From Coriobacteriia bacterium (GTDB lineage Bacteria > Actinomycetota > Coriobacteriia > Coriobacteriales > Atopobiaceae), in assembly GCA_030530145.1 (NCBI GenBank), contig JAUMVN010000020.1, positions 1-40,894 on the forward strand: a stretch of 40,894 nucleotides of DNA. The letters run 5' to 3'. Within the stretch, counting starts at the first letter, position 1, and each line of letters starts with the position of its first letter. Below the pieces are notes generated by a model that worked only from the letters and a program-made list of their open reading frames with translations, was not told the origin of the DNA and ran no database searches. Shown here piece by piece: positions 25,230 to 33,900 of this stretch. A program made the position numbers and the translations under genes.

Positions 25230-26372
25230 ATGACCGCACACGATGCCCCCGCAGCGAAGAGCACCCCGGCCGTCTCCTCCATATTCATGTGCCTGTACGA
25301 GGCGACGGAGCCCATGACCAAGCAGGAGGTCGCGAAGTCGTGCGGCCTCAGCCTGCCGACCGTCTACCAGGCCTTCTCCGCGCTCGAGGAGCAGGGGCTC
25401 ATCGCCTGCGGGCAGGACCGCAGCTCCACGGGCGGGCGGCGCGCGCAGACCTTCGGCGTCTCCCGGGGCGCGGTGGCCACCATCGGCATCTCGCTCACCG
25501 GCCGCAGCGTGCGCTGCGTGGCCTGCGACCTCTACGGCGAGAGGATCGAGGGGCTCTACTTCAAGCAGCCGCTCGCGGCCGCGCGCACGCGCGAGACGCT
25601 GGCCGCGAGCATCCAGGAGATGACCGGCGCCATGGACGCCGAGCTCAAGCAGCGCGGCATCCGCGACGTCGGCGTGGGCATCGCCGTGCCCTCCGCCGTC
25701 GACCCCTCGACGGGGCGGCTGCTCAACACCTCGGTCCTGCGACTGGGGGACGCACAGCTCCGCGCGGGCGACCTCACCGAGCGCCTCCCCCACCCCGCGG
25801 GCGTCTTCAACGACGCCAACTGCGGCGCGTTCAGCCAAGTGTTCCCCACCACCCACGGCGAGAGCCTCGCGTACCTCTCGCTCGAGCGCGGCGTCGGCGG
25901 CGCGGTCATCATCGACGGAAAGCCGTTCGCGGGGCCGCGCGGCACGAGCGGCGAGTTCGGCCACATCTGCATCGAGCCCGGCGGCAAGAAGTGCGCCTGC
26001 GGGCGCGACGGCTGCCTCGAGGCGTACTGCTCGAGCAACGTGCTCTCCGAGGAGCTCGGGATCACGCTCGAGGAGTTCTTCGCCAAGGCGGGACGCGGGG
26101 AGAGCGAGGCCGTGGCCGCCCTCGAGGGCTATATCGGGCACCTGGCCCGGGGCGTCATAGCCATCCACACGGCGCTCGGCGTCGACGTCGCGCTCGGCGG
26201 CGAGATGGCGGCCTACCTGGAGCCGTATTTTCCGCAGGTCGAGAAGGCCGTGGCGGCGCTCGACCCCTTCCCGACGGGCGAGGGCTGCGTCGGCCGCGCG
26301 AAGCACCCGTTCCACGGCGTGCCCATCGGCGCCGCGCAGCTCATGGCCCAGCGCTTCATCGAGGGGGTTTAG
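25230..26372 (+). CDS. ROK-family transcriptional regulator (XylR/NagC type)
   Basis: A 380-residue regulator. The N-terminal winged helix is at about 28-66 (MTKQEVAKSCGLSLPTVYQAFSALEEQGLI), followed by the ROK domain: a sugar-kinase-like fold with GVGIAVPSAVD, FNDANCGAF (D195), ERGVGGAVIIDG, GEFGH (241-245) and the zinc-binding CxCG-x4-C motif (C255, C257, C262 with H245). Proteins of this layout repress sugar catabolic operons and release DNA on sugar binding. It is divergent from xylB, so xylose or a related pentose is the likely inducer. ATG 25230 was chosen for AAGGA 8 nt upstream and because the longer frame crosses the tandem operator sites. Confidence 0.9.
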   Translation: MTAHDAPAAKSTPAVSSIFMCLYEATEPMTKQEVAKSCGLSLPTVYQAFSALEEQGLIACGQDRSSTGGRRAQTFGVSRGAVATIGISLTGRSVRCVACDLYGERIEGLYFKQPLAAARTRETLAASIQEMTGAMDAELKQRGIRDVGVGIAVPSAVDPSTGRLLNTSVLRLGDAQLRAGDLTERLPHPAGVFNDANCGAFSQVFPTTHGESLAYLSLERGVGGAVIIDGKPFAGPRGTSGEFGHICIEPGGKKCACGRDGCLEAYCSSNVLSEELGITLEEFFAKAGRGESEAVAALEGYIGHLARGVIAIHTALGVDVALGGEMAAYLEPYFPQVEKAVAALDPFPTGEGCVGRAKHPFHGVPIGAAQLMAQRFIEGV

Positions 26373-26385
26373 GCGCCGAGAAGGG

Positions 26386-26640
26386 CTTCTCGCCACAAAA
26401 CCACGACCTCGGCGACGCGCGCGGCGACCCTGGCGATACGCGCCGCGCTTCTTGCCACAAAGTTGCAGTCCCCGCGACGCGACGCAAGCCGAGCCGCCAC
26501 AGAACAGCGCCCCCGGCGACGTCCATTGTCGCCGGGGGCGCTGTTCTGTGGCAAGAAGCCCTGATTACCGTCGCGGGGGCCGCGGTTTTGTGGCGGGGCC
26601 GGACCCGAATGTCGCCGGGAGCGGAGATTTGTGGCGAGGC
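26386..26640. repeat. Six-copy inverted repeat cluster with a 25-bp perfect inverted repeat
   Basis: This fills most of the 318-bp gap between two convergent genes (ROK and MFS). Six imperfect copies of a roughly 28-31 nt unit, approximately GTCGCCGGGGGCG ... TTTTGTGGCAAGAAG, are present: three on the minus strand (26386-26416, 26448-26479, 26494-26521), then three on the plus strand (26529-26559, 26571-26600, 26612-26640). The central pair forms a perfect 25-bp inverted repeat (26497-26521 with 26529-26553, 7-nt loop). The hairpin could end transcription from both sides. A related copy lies at 31921-31945. No gene is seen here. Confidence 0.8.
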
Positions 26641-26690
26641 CGGGCCCCAGGGGCCGCCGGGACCGAGGCCTTGCGGCGCCGGGCCGGCCG

Positions 26691-27875
26691 CTAGCGCTTC
26701 AGCTGCTCGAGCACCTTGACCTGGAAGCCGGAGGCGATCACGACGACGGCAGCGACGACGCAGGCGATCGCGGCGAGCAGGATGCAGTTGCCGGCTCCCC
26801 CGCCGAAGACCGCGTCGTTGAGCAGGTTCATCACGGTCGGGCTCGCGAACGAGCCGAACGAGGAGCCGATGGAGTAGACGGCCATGGCGCCCGGCATGGT
26901 GAGCGACGTGGTGGAGAGCGAGATGAGGAACGGGGCCTGCGCCATGAGGATGGTCATCGAGACGCCGGTAAAGAACGCGGCCACGGTGATGACGGTGGCG
27001 TCGGGAACGAGCGCGATAACGGCCATGGCGAGGGCCAGCAGCGCGAACGAGACGCCCAGCGAGACCTTCTGGAAGTACGGGATGATCTTGCCGATGACCA
27101 TGCCGGCGAGCATGCCGCCGATGAGGCCGATGGAGCTGACGATGCCCGAGATGCCGGAATCGCCCAGGTTGCGCTCGCTCAGCAGCAGGGCGATGTTGTT
27201 GGCGAAGACGTTGTAGAGCAGCATGTAGACGAAGGCGATGGCCGCGATGGCGATGACGTTGGCGGTGATGCTCTCGCTCATCTTGGGCTTGGGGCCGGCC
27301 TCCTTGGCCTCCTCCACGCGCTCCGACTTCATGGGGATCATGGCGATCACGGCGATGACGACGATGAGCGCGATGAGATAGACGAGGTAGTTGTTCTTCC
27401 AGCCGCCGGCGGCGAGCTGGCCGCCCACGAACATCATGAAGATGCCGCCGACGTTGACGAACACGGTGTTCATGGCCATGGCCTCCTGGCGCTCCTCAGG
27501 GGAGAGAAGGTCGGTGATGAGCACCTGGGTAAGGTTGGACACGAAGCCGACGCCGCATCCGAGGACGCCGCTGCACACGAGCATGAGGGGCAGGTTGGCG
27601 GGCAGCAGGAACGGCAGGATGCCGCCGATGAACACGAGCGCGGGACCGGTGACGGCGAGGATCTTGCGCGGGATCACGTTGGCGATGCGCGCCACGATGA
27701 CGGCCGCCACGAGCGACATGAGGCTCGGGATGGAGGTGAGCATCTGCACCTCCGAGACGGAGGCCTCGGGGAACGAGGCCGCGATCAGCGCGATGGAGGG
27801 GACGATGCCGAGCGGCGCCATCGAGAGGAGCGACATCGAGAAGATGCCGATCTTTGCCTTAAGGCTGCTTTTCAT
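26691..27875 (-). CDS. Major facilitator superfamily transporter
   Basis: A 394-residue membrane protein with about twelve hydrophobic segments and a charged cytoplasmic loop in the middle (about 183-200, KSERVEEAKEAGPKPKMSE), the standard MFS layout. The 2-3 loop region ARIANVIPRKILAVTGPAL fits the family. CAAGGAAAG precedes the ATG. It lies downstream of the alpha-L-rhamnosidase gene on the same strand, after a 204-bp GC-rich hairpin region, so it may import rhamnosides or carry a product; the substrate cannot be read from sequence. Confidence 0.85.
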   Translation of the reverse strand: MKSSLKAKIGIFSMSLLSMAPLGIVPSIALIAASFPEASVSEVQMLTSIPSLMSLVAAVIVARIANVIPRKILAVTGPALVFIGGILPFLLPANLPLMLVCSGVLGCGVGFVSNLTQVLITDLLSPEERQEAMAMNTVFVNVGGIFMMFVGGQLAAGGWKNNYLVYLIALIVVIAVIAMIPMKSERVEEAKEAGPKPKMSESITANVIAIAAIAFVYMLLYNVFANNIALLLSERNLGDSGISGIVSSIGLIGGMLAGMVIGKIIPYFQKVSLGVSFALLALAMAVIALVPDATVITVAAFFTGVSMTILMAQAPFLISLSTTSLTMPGAMAVYSIGSSFGSFASPTVMNLLNDAVFGGGAGNCILLAAIACVVAAVVVIASGFQVKVLEQLKR

Positions 27876-27900
27876 GGTTTCTTTCCTTGTCTTGAGAAGG

Positions 27901-28030
27901 GCGGGCGGGACCGCCCGCGCGGCGTTTAGGGGCGCGGGCAGGGGCGCCCGCGCGGGGCTGGAGGCAGGCGGGCGGAGCCGCCTGTATGGGGGATTGACCA
28001 GGGCGCGGGGCGAGGGAGGCGCCCCGCGCC
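27901..28030. repeat. GC-rich hairpin series between rhamnosidase and MFS genes
   Basis: Three stems follow one another: GCGGGCGG/CCGCCCGC (27901-27908 with 27911-27918), CAGGCGG/CCGCCTG (27965-27971 with 27978-27984) and a perfect 11-bp stem (28002-28012 with 28020-28030, 7-nt loop). They fill the 204-bp gap and could attenuate or stabilise the message between the two genes. No small gene is evident. Confidence 0.5.
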
Positions 28031-28079
28031 GAGGGGGCGGGGTGGAGGCCCGCGGGCGCAGGGGCGCCCGGGCCAGGGA

Positions 28080-30794
28080 CTAACAGGAAGCTGCGGAGAC
28101 GACCAGGCGGTGCTCGCCGCAGCCGAGTTCCTTCCAGGCGCCGTCGGCCCACACGCGGGCGCGGGTGTTCTGCGGCACCTTGACGGAGAGGTCGACGAGC
28201 TCGCCCGCGCGCTTCCAGGCGACCTCGATGCGCCCGTTGACGGAGTCGTAGCCGAGCGCGGCCCGATCGAGGCCGCAACGGTAATCCGGCCGCACGTCGA
28301 AGGCCTTGTAGCCGGGCTCCGTCGCGCTAAGGCCGCCGACGCGGCGATAGATGAAGTCGCCCACGCAGCCGTTGGCGTAGTGGTTGTACGAGACATTGGT
28401 GGGGCTGCCGTCCGGCAGCATGGCCTGCCAGGCCTCCCACGTGGTGGTGGCGCCCATCTTGACCTCGTAGAGCCAGCTCGGGCAACGGTCCTCGAGGAGC
28501 ATGCGGTACGCGATGTCGGCGCGGCCGGCGTCGACGAGCGTGTCCAGCAGGAACGGGACGGAGAGGAAGCCCGTGTCGTGCAGGCCGCCGTTGTCCTCGA
28601 TCATCTTCACCAAGTGGGAGAGGACCGCCTCGCGCTTCTCCGCAGGGTACAGGCCGAAGGCAAGGACGAGCACGTAGATGCCCTGGAACGGGAAGTCGGT
28701 GAGAATCTCGCCGTCCTCGCCGATGTACTCGGCGATGAAGGCCTCGCGGACCTTCTCGTGGTAGGCGCGGTAGCGCTCGGCCTCGCCCGTCTTGCCCAGG
28801 GCCTCGCAGGCGCGCGCCATCACGTCCACGGTGCGCGCGAACATGGCAGGGGCCACGAGCGCACGGGTGCCGAGCGAGCTCTGGAACATGTCGATCTTCC
28901 CGTCGCTCATGACGATGCTCGGCAGCAGCCAGTCGCCCCAGTGGAAGTCGGTGTTCCACAGGTACTTCTGGCGCTCGAGGACGTCGGCGTCCTCGCAGCC
29001 GGCGTACTTCTCGGGGACTCCCTCGGCCGAGCGGGAGATGCCGTACTCGACCCAGGCCCTCATGGCCTCGTAGCTGTCCTCGAGGACGCGCTTATCGCCC
29101 AGGCGCTGGTACTGCGCCCACGGCACGATGACGGAGGCGTCGCCCCAGCCGGTCGAGCAGCACGACCCCAGGTGCGCGCACACGGTGTCGCGGTAGATCG
29201 GGGTAAAGGGCACCACGTGCGGGACGCGGCCATCCTCCAGCTGGTCGATCTTGAGGTTGCGCATCCAGCTGCGCAGGAAAGCGCGGGTGTCCATGTTGAA
29301 GGCGGCCGTGGGGGCGAAGACCTGGATGTCGCCGGTCCAGCCCATCTTCTCGCGCTGCGGGCAGTCGGTGGGGATAGAGAGGAAGTTGGCCTTCTGGCTC
29401 CAGAGGATGTTGTGCTGGAGCTGGTTCAGCCTCGGGTCGCTGCAGGCGAAATCGCCGGTCACGGGAAGGTCGCTGCCGATGACCTCGACCTCGGCGGAGA
29501 CGAGCTCGAAGGGGCCGTCGGCCGAGACGCGCACGTAGCGGAAACCGTGGTAGGTAAAGCGCGTGCACAGGCGGTCGGCGCCCTGGCCGCGCGTGATGAA
29601 GACGTCCTGCTGGTCCTTGTTCGCGCCCATGACGTTGTTGACGTAGTTGCCCTCGCGGGTAAGGACCTCGGTGTGGTCGAGGACGATGCGCACGGAAGCG
29701 TCCGTCTTGACGTTGAGAACTGCGCGGCCCGAGAGTACCTGGCCAAAGTCGAGCACGAGCTCGCCCGCGGGGGTCTCGATGCGCTCGCGCAGCGGCAGGA
29801 CATCGGTCACGCGGACCGGCTCGAACCACCAGGAGGCGAGGTTCCCGTAGCCGTAGTCGGCGGCCGCGGCGGGGATCCAGGCAGCGGCGTCGAAACCGGG
29901 CGCGCTCCAAGCGCCGAGCCCGGCCGTCAGGTCCTGGCACTCGCCGATGTAGAGATCGGAGTAGCGGATGGCGCCCGTGGAGCAGACGGCCTTCTCGCCC
30001 TTGGCCACGACCTCGCGGCTGCCGTCGGCGTAGGTCACGACGAGCTGGTAGAGCACCGAGAGGTCCTCGCCGTACTGGCACGGGATGCCGGGCCCCCCGA
30101 TGTAGCCGGAGTACCAGCCGTCGGCCGCCGTGATGCCCAGGACGTTCGCGCCGTCGCGGAGAAGGTCGGTCACGTCGTAGGTCTGGAAATACAGCAGCTC
30201 GCCGTAGGTCGTGTAGCCCGGGGCAAGAAGCACGTCAGAGGCCGCCACGCCGTTGACCTCGACGTCGTAGACGCCGTGGGCGGTCGCGTAGAGGCGGGCG
30301 CGGGCGACGCCCTTCTTCGCGCCGAACTCCTCGCGGAAGTGGACCGGGGCGTTGAGGTCGTCCTTGTTCACCGTGTCGTCGAAGTTGCCCTCCTCGATGA
30401 ACTCGGTGACGAAGTACTTGCCGTGGCGCTCGAAGGGCGAGCTCACCCACTGCGCGTCCCAGTCGGACGCGGAAAGGGGGCCGCACTCGAAGGTGGCGAA
30501 GTCGCTCCGCTCGGTCGCGCCGTCGGCATAGGTCACCTCGACGTCCCAGGCGTAAGCGGCGAAGGCCTCGAGCTCGCCGCCGAACGCGACGCCGTTGGTC
30601 GAGGAGCCCTCGACGACGCCGCTGTCCCACACGAGGCCCTTCTCGGCAAGAAGCGCCTCGGCGGTGTGCGCCACGCGGACGCGGTAGCTCGCCTGGTCCG
30701 CGCCCGAGCTCGTCTTGACCAGCCACGAGAAATCGCAGGGGCCGTCGACGCCCAACGGGTTGGTCTGCCCCGATAATTTAAGGTCATAAACCAT
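28080..30794 (-). CDS. Alpha-L-rhamnosidase (GH78)
   Basis: A 904-residue GH78 enzyme that removes terminal alpha-L-rhamnose from plant glycosides or pectin fragments. It has N-terminal beta domains (about 20-330; YRVRVAHTAEAL, RARLYATAHGVYDVEVNG, LLYFQTYDVTDLL), then the (alpha/alpha)6 barrel. The acid motif DCPQREKMGWTGD (477-489, with E482) is intact, followed by DGRVPHVVPF, GWGDASVIVPW and the C-terminal GATTTWEAW and SYNHYANGCVGDFIYR segments. No signal peptide, so it acts inside the cell. ATG 30794 has GGAGGG upstream; a longer frame to 30851 lacks this. It is divergent from an AraC regulator, its probable activator. Rhamnose catabolic genes are not in this window. Confidence 0.92.
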   Translation of the reverse strand: MVYDLKLSGQTNPLGVDGPCDFSWLVKTSSGADQASYRVRVAHTAEALLAEKGLVWDSGVVEGSSTNGVAFGGELEAFAAYAWDVEVTYADGATERSDFATFECGPLSASDWDAQWVSSPFERHGKYFVTEFIEEGNFDDTVNKDDLNAPVHFREEFGAKKGVARARLYATAHGVYDVEVNGVAASDVLLAPGYTTYGELLYFQTYDVTDLLRDGANVLGITAADGWYSGYIGGPGIPCQYGEDLSVLYQLVVTYADGSREVVAKGEKAVCSTGAIRYSDLYIGECQDLTAGLGAWSAPGFDAAAWIPAAAADYGYGNLASWWFEPVRVTDVLPLRERIETPAGELVLDFGQVLSGRAVLNVKTDASVRIVLDHTEVLTREGNYVNNVMGANKDQQDVFITRGQGADRLCTRFTYHGFRYVRVSADGPFELVSAEVEVIGSDLPVTGDFACSDPRLNQLQHNILWSQKANFLSIPTDCPQREKMGWTGDIQVFAPTAAFNMDTRAFLRSWMRNLKIDQLEDGRVPHVVPFTPIYRDTVCAHLGSCCSTGWGDASVIVPWAQYQRLGDKRVLEDSYEAMRAWVEYGISRSAEGVPEKYAGCEDADVLERQKYLWNTDFHWGDWLLPSIVMSDGKIDMFQSSLGTRALVAPAMFARTVDVMARACEALGKTGEAERYRAYHEKVREAFIAEYIGEDGEILTDFPFQGIYVLVLAFGLYPAEKREAVLSHLVKMIEDNGGLHDTGFLSVPFLLDTLVDAGRADIAYRMLLEDRCPSWLYEVKMGATTTWEAWQAMLPDGSPTNVSYNHYANGCVGDFIYRRVGGLSATEPGYKAFDVRPDYRCGLDRAALGYDSVNGRIEVAWKRAGELVDLSVKVPQNTRARVWADGAWKELGCGEHRLVVSAASC

Positions 30795-30919
30795 AGATAC
30801 CCTCCATAGCCAGCAAACTGGTTGATTAGCCCAAAGAACGCGTGCGCACACCTCAGTAGGCTTGTTTGAGATAAATATTCATCCCGAGCGAAGGGCGAAA
30901 CAATGCAGTAATCTTTGTG

Positions 30920-31894
30920 ATGTGTACGGAAATCTACGATTTTTTGGACGGCACCATGGGTTCCACGAACAGTTACTTCTCGCTGCTGGCGATGCAGGGC
31001 GACATCGAGGCGAACAAGCGCCTCGACGAGATGAACAGCCACTTCGAGATCGCGTTCGAGCGGCTCGGCAGGCGCGACCCGCTGCCCGAGGGCGAGGACG
31101 TCGCGCTGGTCGCGCACTCGATGCAGTTCGACACCCCGGTACACACCCATAGCTTCTACGAGCTGGTCTACGTCGACAAAGGCGAGGTCATCAACGTCGT
31201 CGAGGGAAAGAGCCTCTACATGAGGGCCGGCGACCTGTGCGTGATGGGCTACGAGTCGAGCCACAGCCTGCACGCCGTCGACCGGGACGCGGCGGTGATC
31301 AACGTGTGCCTGCGCCGGCACCTGTTCCAGACGGATTACTTCCGGGAGTTCTACGCGAACGACTCGCCCACGTCCATGCTCCTGCGCGGCGAAGGGCAGA
31401 GCAACTACCTGTTCTATCCGGACGCCTCGAGCTCGATCATCGAGACGCTCGTCCACGTGGCGGCGGCCGACTACGTGGCGGCGGGTTTCCGGCAGACGCT
31501 CGCGCTCTGCGCACGCGTGCTCCAGCTGCTCTGCGAGACCACGCGGCTCAAGGTCCACACGTACTACGGCATCGACGAGCGAACGCTCGAGATCCTCCAG
31601 CGGATCGCGGAGCACCCCGAGACGGCGACCGTCTCGTCCGTGGCGCGGGAGTTCGGCTACAGCCCCAACTACTTCTCTCAGTACATTCGCAAGCACACGG
31701 GCTACACGCCCAAGGAGATCATCACGAGGTACCGGCTCGACCGCGCTGCCGCGCTCCTTACCCAGACGGACATGACCGTGGAGCGCGTGGCGGAGGCCGT
31801 CGGCTACGCCAACTGCGGCAACTTCCATGTGATCTTCAAGCGCCAGTTCGGCCGCACGCCGGACCGTTTCCGCCACGAGCCCCAGGTAGAGTAG
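30920..31894 (+). CDS. AraC-family transcriptional regulator with cupin sensor
   Basis: A protein of about 324 residues. The N-terminal cupin-like sugar-sensing domain shows VHTHSFYELVYVDKGEV with metal/ligand histidines and YMRAGDLCVM. The C-terminal double helix-turn-helix is typical: TVSSVAREFGYSPNYFSQYIRKHTGYTPKEII and MTVERVAEAVGYANCGNFHVIFKRQFGRTPDRFR. The gene is divergent from the GH78 gene across about 125 bp, so it likely activates rhamnoside use in response to rhamnose or a rhamnoside. The start is uncertain: ATG 30920 (or GTG 30917) has no clear Shine-Dalgarno, and ATG 30956 is an in-frame alternative with a weak one. Confidence 0.88.
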   Translation: MCTEIYDFLDGTMGSTNSYFSLLAMQGDIEANKRLDEMNSHFEIAFERLGRRDPLPEGEDVALVAHSMQFDTPVHTHSFYELVYVDKGEVINVVEGKSLYMRAGDLCVMGYESSHSLHAVDRDAAVINVCLRRHLFQTDYFREFYANDSPTSMLLRGEGQSNYLFYPDASSSIIETLVHVAAADYVAAGFRQTLALCARVLQLLCETTRLKVHTYYGIDERTLEILQRIAEHPETATVSSVAREFGYSPNYFSQYIRKHTGYTPKEIITRYRLDRAAALLTQTDMTVERVAEAVGYANCGNFHVIFKRQFGRTPDRFRHEPQVE

Positions 31895-31920
31895 GCCGGC
31901 ACCGAGAAGGGCTTCTTAAC

Positions 31921-31945
31921 GTCGCCGAGGGCGCTATTCCGTGGC
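31921..31945 (+). repeat. Dispersed copy of the 26.4-26.6 kb repeat unit
   Basis: GTCGCCGAGGGCGCTATTCC followed by GTGGC closely matches the plus-strand units of the cluster at 26386-26640. The preceding CCGAGAAGGGCTTCT (31902-31916) also occurs there (26377-26391). In both places it lies just after a regulator gene's stop codon. Confidence 0.6.
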
Positions 31946-31977
31946 GCCCCCGGCCCGCAGGCGCCCGCAAAAACAAC

Positions 31978-32033
31978 CTACCCTGCTTCTGGAGTCAGAA
32001 TCAGCCCCAAAACTGACTCCAGAAGCAGGGTAG
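31978..32033. terminator. Perfect 21-bp inverted repeat between convergent genes
   Basis: Arms 31978-31998 and 32013-32033 pair perfectly around a 14-nt loop (AATCAGCCCCAAAA). The outer ends read CTACCC and GGGTAG. It lies between the AraC stop and the dehydratase stop, so it can end transcription in both directions. Its ends and loop resemble the element at 1209-1276. Confidence 0.7.
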
Positions 32034-32054
32034 AGCTACTCAAAACGGGAAGGC

Positions 32055-33833
32055 CTACTCCATGTACCCGCCCTTGATCGCGGAGACCGCGTGCTCGCAG
32101 AAGAACTTGAGCACGCCGCCGTCGTAGCGGCTGGCCGGCGCCTTCCACGCGGCACGGCGCTGGGCGAGAACCGCGTCGACCTCGGCCGGAGCCTTCTCCT
32201 CGCCCGCGATGCCGCAGATCTCGAGCGTGCGGCCCGGGATGTCGATGCGAATCAGGTCGCCTTCCTCCACCAGCGCGATCGGGCCGCCATTTGCCGCCTC
32301 GGGCGAGACGTGCCCGATGGCCGGGCCCTTGGAGGCGCCGGAGAAGCGCCCGTCGGTGATGAGCGCGATGCTCGCGCCCAGCTCGGGGTCGCTCGCGATG
32401 GCCTCGGTCGTGTAGAACATCTCGGGCATGCCAGAGCCCTTGGGGCCCTCGTAGCGGATGATCACCGCGTCGCCCGGCTTGACCTCGTGGGTAAGCACGG
32501 CGTGGATGGCGTCCTCCTCGCAGTCGAAGGGACGGGCGCGCAGCGTGGCCTGGAACATCTCGCGCGGTACCACGGTGTGCTTGACCACGGCGCCCTCAGG
32601 AGCAAGGTTGCCGTGCAGGATGGCGATTGAGCCGTCGGTGCCGAAGGGGTCGTCGAAGGGACGGATGACGTCCTCGCGCTTGAGGCCCCACCTGGCCAGG
32701 TTCGCCTCGCACTTCTCGTAGTAGCCGCTCGCACGCAGCTCGTCGAGGTTCTCGCCCAGAGTCTTTCCCGTCACGGTCATCACATCGAGGTGGAGCATGG
32801 AGCGGATCTCCTCCATGATGCGAGGCACGCCGCCGGCGTAGTAGAAGAACTGCGCGGGCCACTCGCCGGCCGGGCGGATGTTCAGCAGGTAGTGGGCGCC
32901 GCGGTGCAGGCGGTCGAAGTCGTCGGCAGAGATCTCGACGCCGAACTCGCGCGCGATCGCGGGGATGTGCAGCAGCGAGTTCGTGGAGCCCGAGATGGCG
33001 CCGTGGACCATGATCAGGTTCTCGAAGGCCTCACGGGTCACGATGTCGCGCGGGCACAGGTTGTGCTCGGAGAGCCAGAGCGCCTGGCGGCCGGCGGCGC
33101 GGGCGACCTCGCGCAGGTCGCCGCTCGTGGCGGGAAGAAGCGCCGATCCGGGAAGGGCCAGGCCGAGCGCCTCGGCCGTGACCTGCATGGTCGAGGCCGT
33201 CCCCATGAAGGAGCACGCGCCGCACGACGGGCAGGCATTGTGCTCGGCGAACATCAGCTCCTCGTGAGTGATCTCGCCGCGCTCGTAGCGCGCGCTGATG
33301 GCGCCCAGCTGCTCCAGGGTAAGAAGGTCGGGGCCCGCGTCCATGACGCCGCCGGTGACGACGATCGACGGAATGTTGATGCGGCCGAGAGCCATGAGGT
33401 TCGCGGGCAGACCCTTGTCGCAGCTTGCCACGAAGACGCCGGCGTCGAAGGGCGTGGCCTTGGCGTGGATCTCGATCATGTTCGCGATGGCGTCGCGGCT
33501 GGGCAGCGAGTAGTTGATGCCGTCGTGGCCCTGGGCCTCGCCGTCGCAGATATCGGTGCAGAAGTAGCGCGCGCCATGGCCGCCCGCCTCGGCGACGCCT
33601 GCGCGGACCTCCTCGACGAGCTCGAAGAGCCCGGCGCTGCCGGGGTGCGAGTCGCCGGCGGTGGACTCGATGATGACCTGCGGCTTGTCCAGGTCCTCGA
33701 TGCTCCAGCCCGAGCCCAGGCGCAGCGGGTCCATCTCGGGGCTGATCTTGCGGTACTTGCCGGAGCGCGGCTGCAGGCGGCTGGCCAGCTCGGCAGCGTC
33801 CTTCTCGATAGCGTCGGCGGTGTTCTTATCCAT
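32055..33833 (-). CDS. IlvD/Edd-family dehydratase, probable sugar-acid dehydratase (YjhG/YagF-like)
   Basis: A 592-residue Fe-S dehydratase that would convert an aldonic acid to its 2-keto-3-deoxy form. Automatic annotation may call it dihydroxy-acid dehydratase, but the usual first cluster motif (PCN) is missing; the site reads GDSHPGSAG. Instead, cysteines occur in TDICDGEAQG (C96), ASCDKGLPA (C138) and ACPSCGACSFMGTAST (C201, C204, C207), as I recall for the xylonate dehydratases YjhG/YagF. Further shared marks are HGAISGSTNSLLHIPAIA, DVMTVTGKTLGENLD and LAPEGAVVKHT. Genomic context agrees: it follows a GntP transporter in an operon divergent from a GntR/FCD regulator. ATG 33833 has AGGAGAGGAACC upstream. 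The substrate (xylonate, gluconate or other) is open. Confidence 0.8.
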   Translation of the reverse strand: MDKNTADAIEKDAAELASRLQPRSGKYRKISPEMDPLRLGSGWSIEDLDKPQVIIESTAGDSHPGSAGLFELVEEVRAGVAEAGGHGARYFCTDICDGEAQGHDGINYSLPSRDAIANMIEIHAKATPFDAGVFVASCDKGLPANLMALGRINIPSIVVTGGVMDAGPDLLTLEQLGAISARYERGEITHEELMFAEHNACPSCGACSFMGTASTMQVTAEALGLALPGSALLPATSGDLREVARAAGRQALWLSEHNLCPRDIVTREAFENLIMVHGAISGSTNSLLHIPAIAREFGVEISADDFDRLHRGAHYLLNIRPAGEWPAQFFYYAGGVPRIMEEIRSMLHLDVMTVTGKTLGENLDELRASGYYEKCEANLARWGLKREDVIRPFDDPFGTDGSIAILHGNLAPEGAVVKHTVVPREMFQATLRARPFDCEEDAIHAVLTHEVKPGDAVIIRYEGPKGSGMPEMFYTTEAIASDPELGASIALITDGRFSGASKGPAIGHVSPEAANGGPIALVEEGDLIRIDIPGRTLEICGIAGEEKAPAEVDAVLAQRRAAWKAPASRYDGGVLKFFCEHAVSAIKGGYME

Positions 33834-33900
33834 GGTTCCTCTCCTATTCATTGCAGGCAGATAAGTGCTTTGACCAGCGATTTGTTTGAGTCGATGGGAT

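Noticed and set aside
26386..26640. CRISPR array
   Set aside because: The units are in both orientations, are imperfect, have irregular short spacing and no cas genes are nearby.
32055..33833. Dihydroxy-acid dehydratase of valine/isoleucine synthesis
   Set aside because: The family fits, but the PCN cluster motif is missing and the neighbours are aldonate transport and regulation genes.
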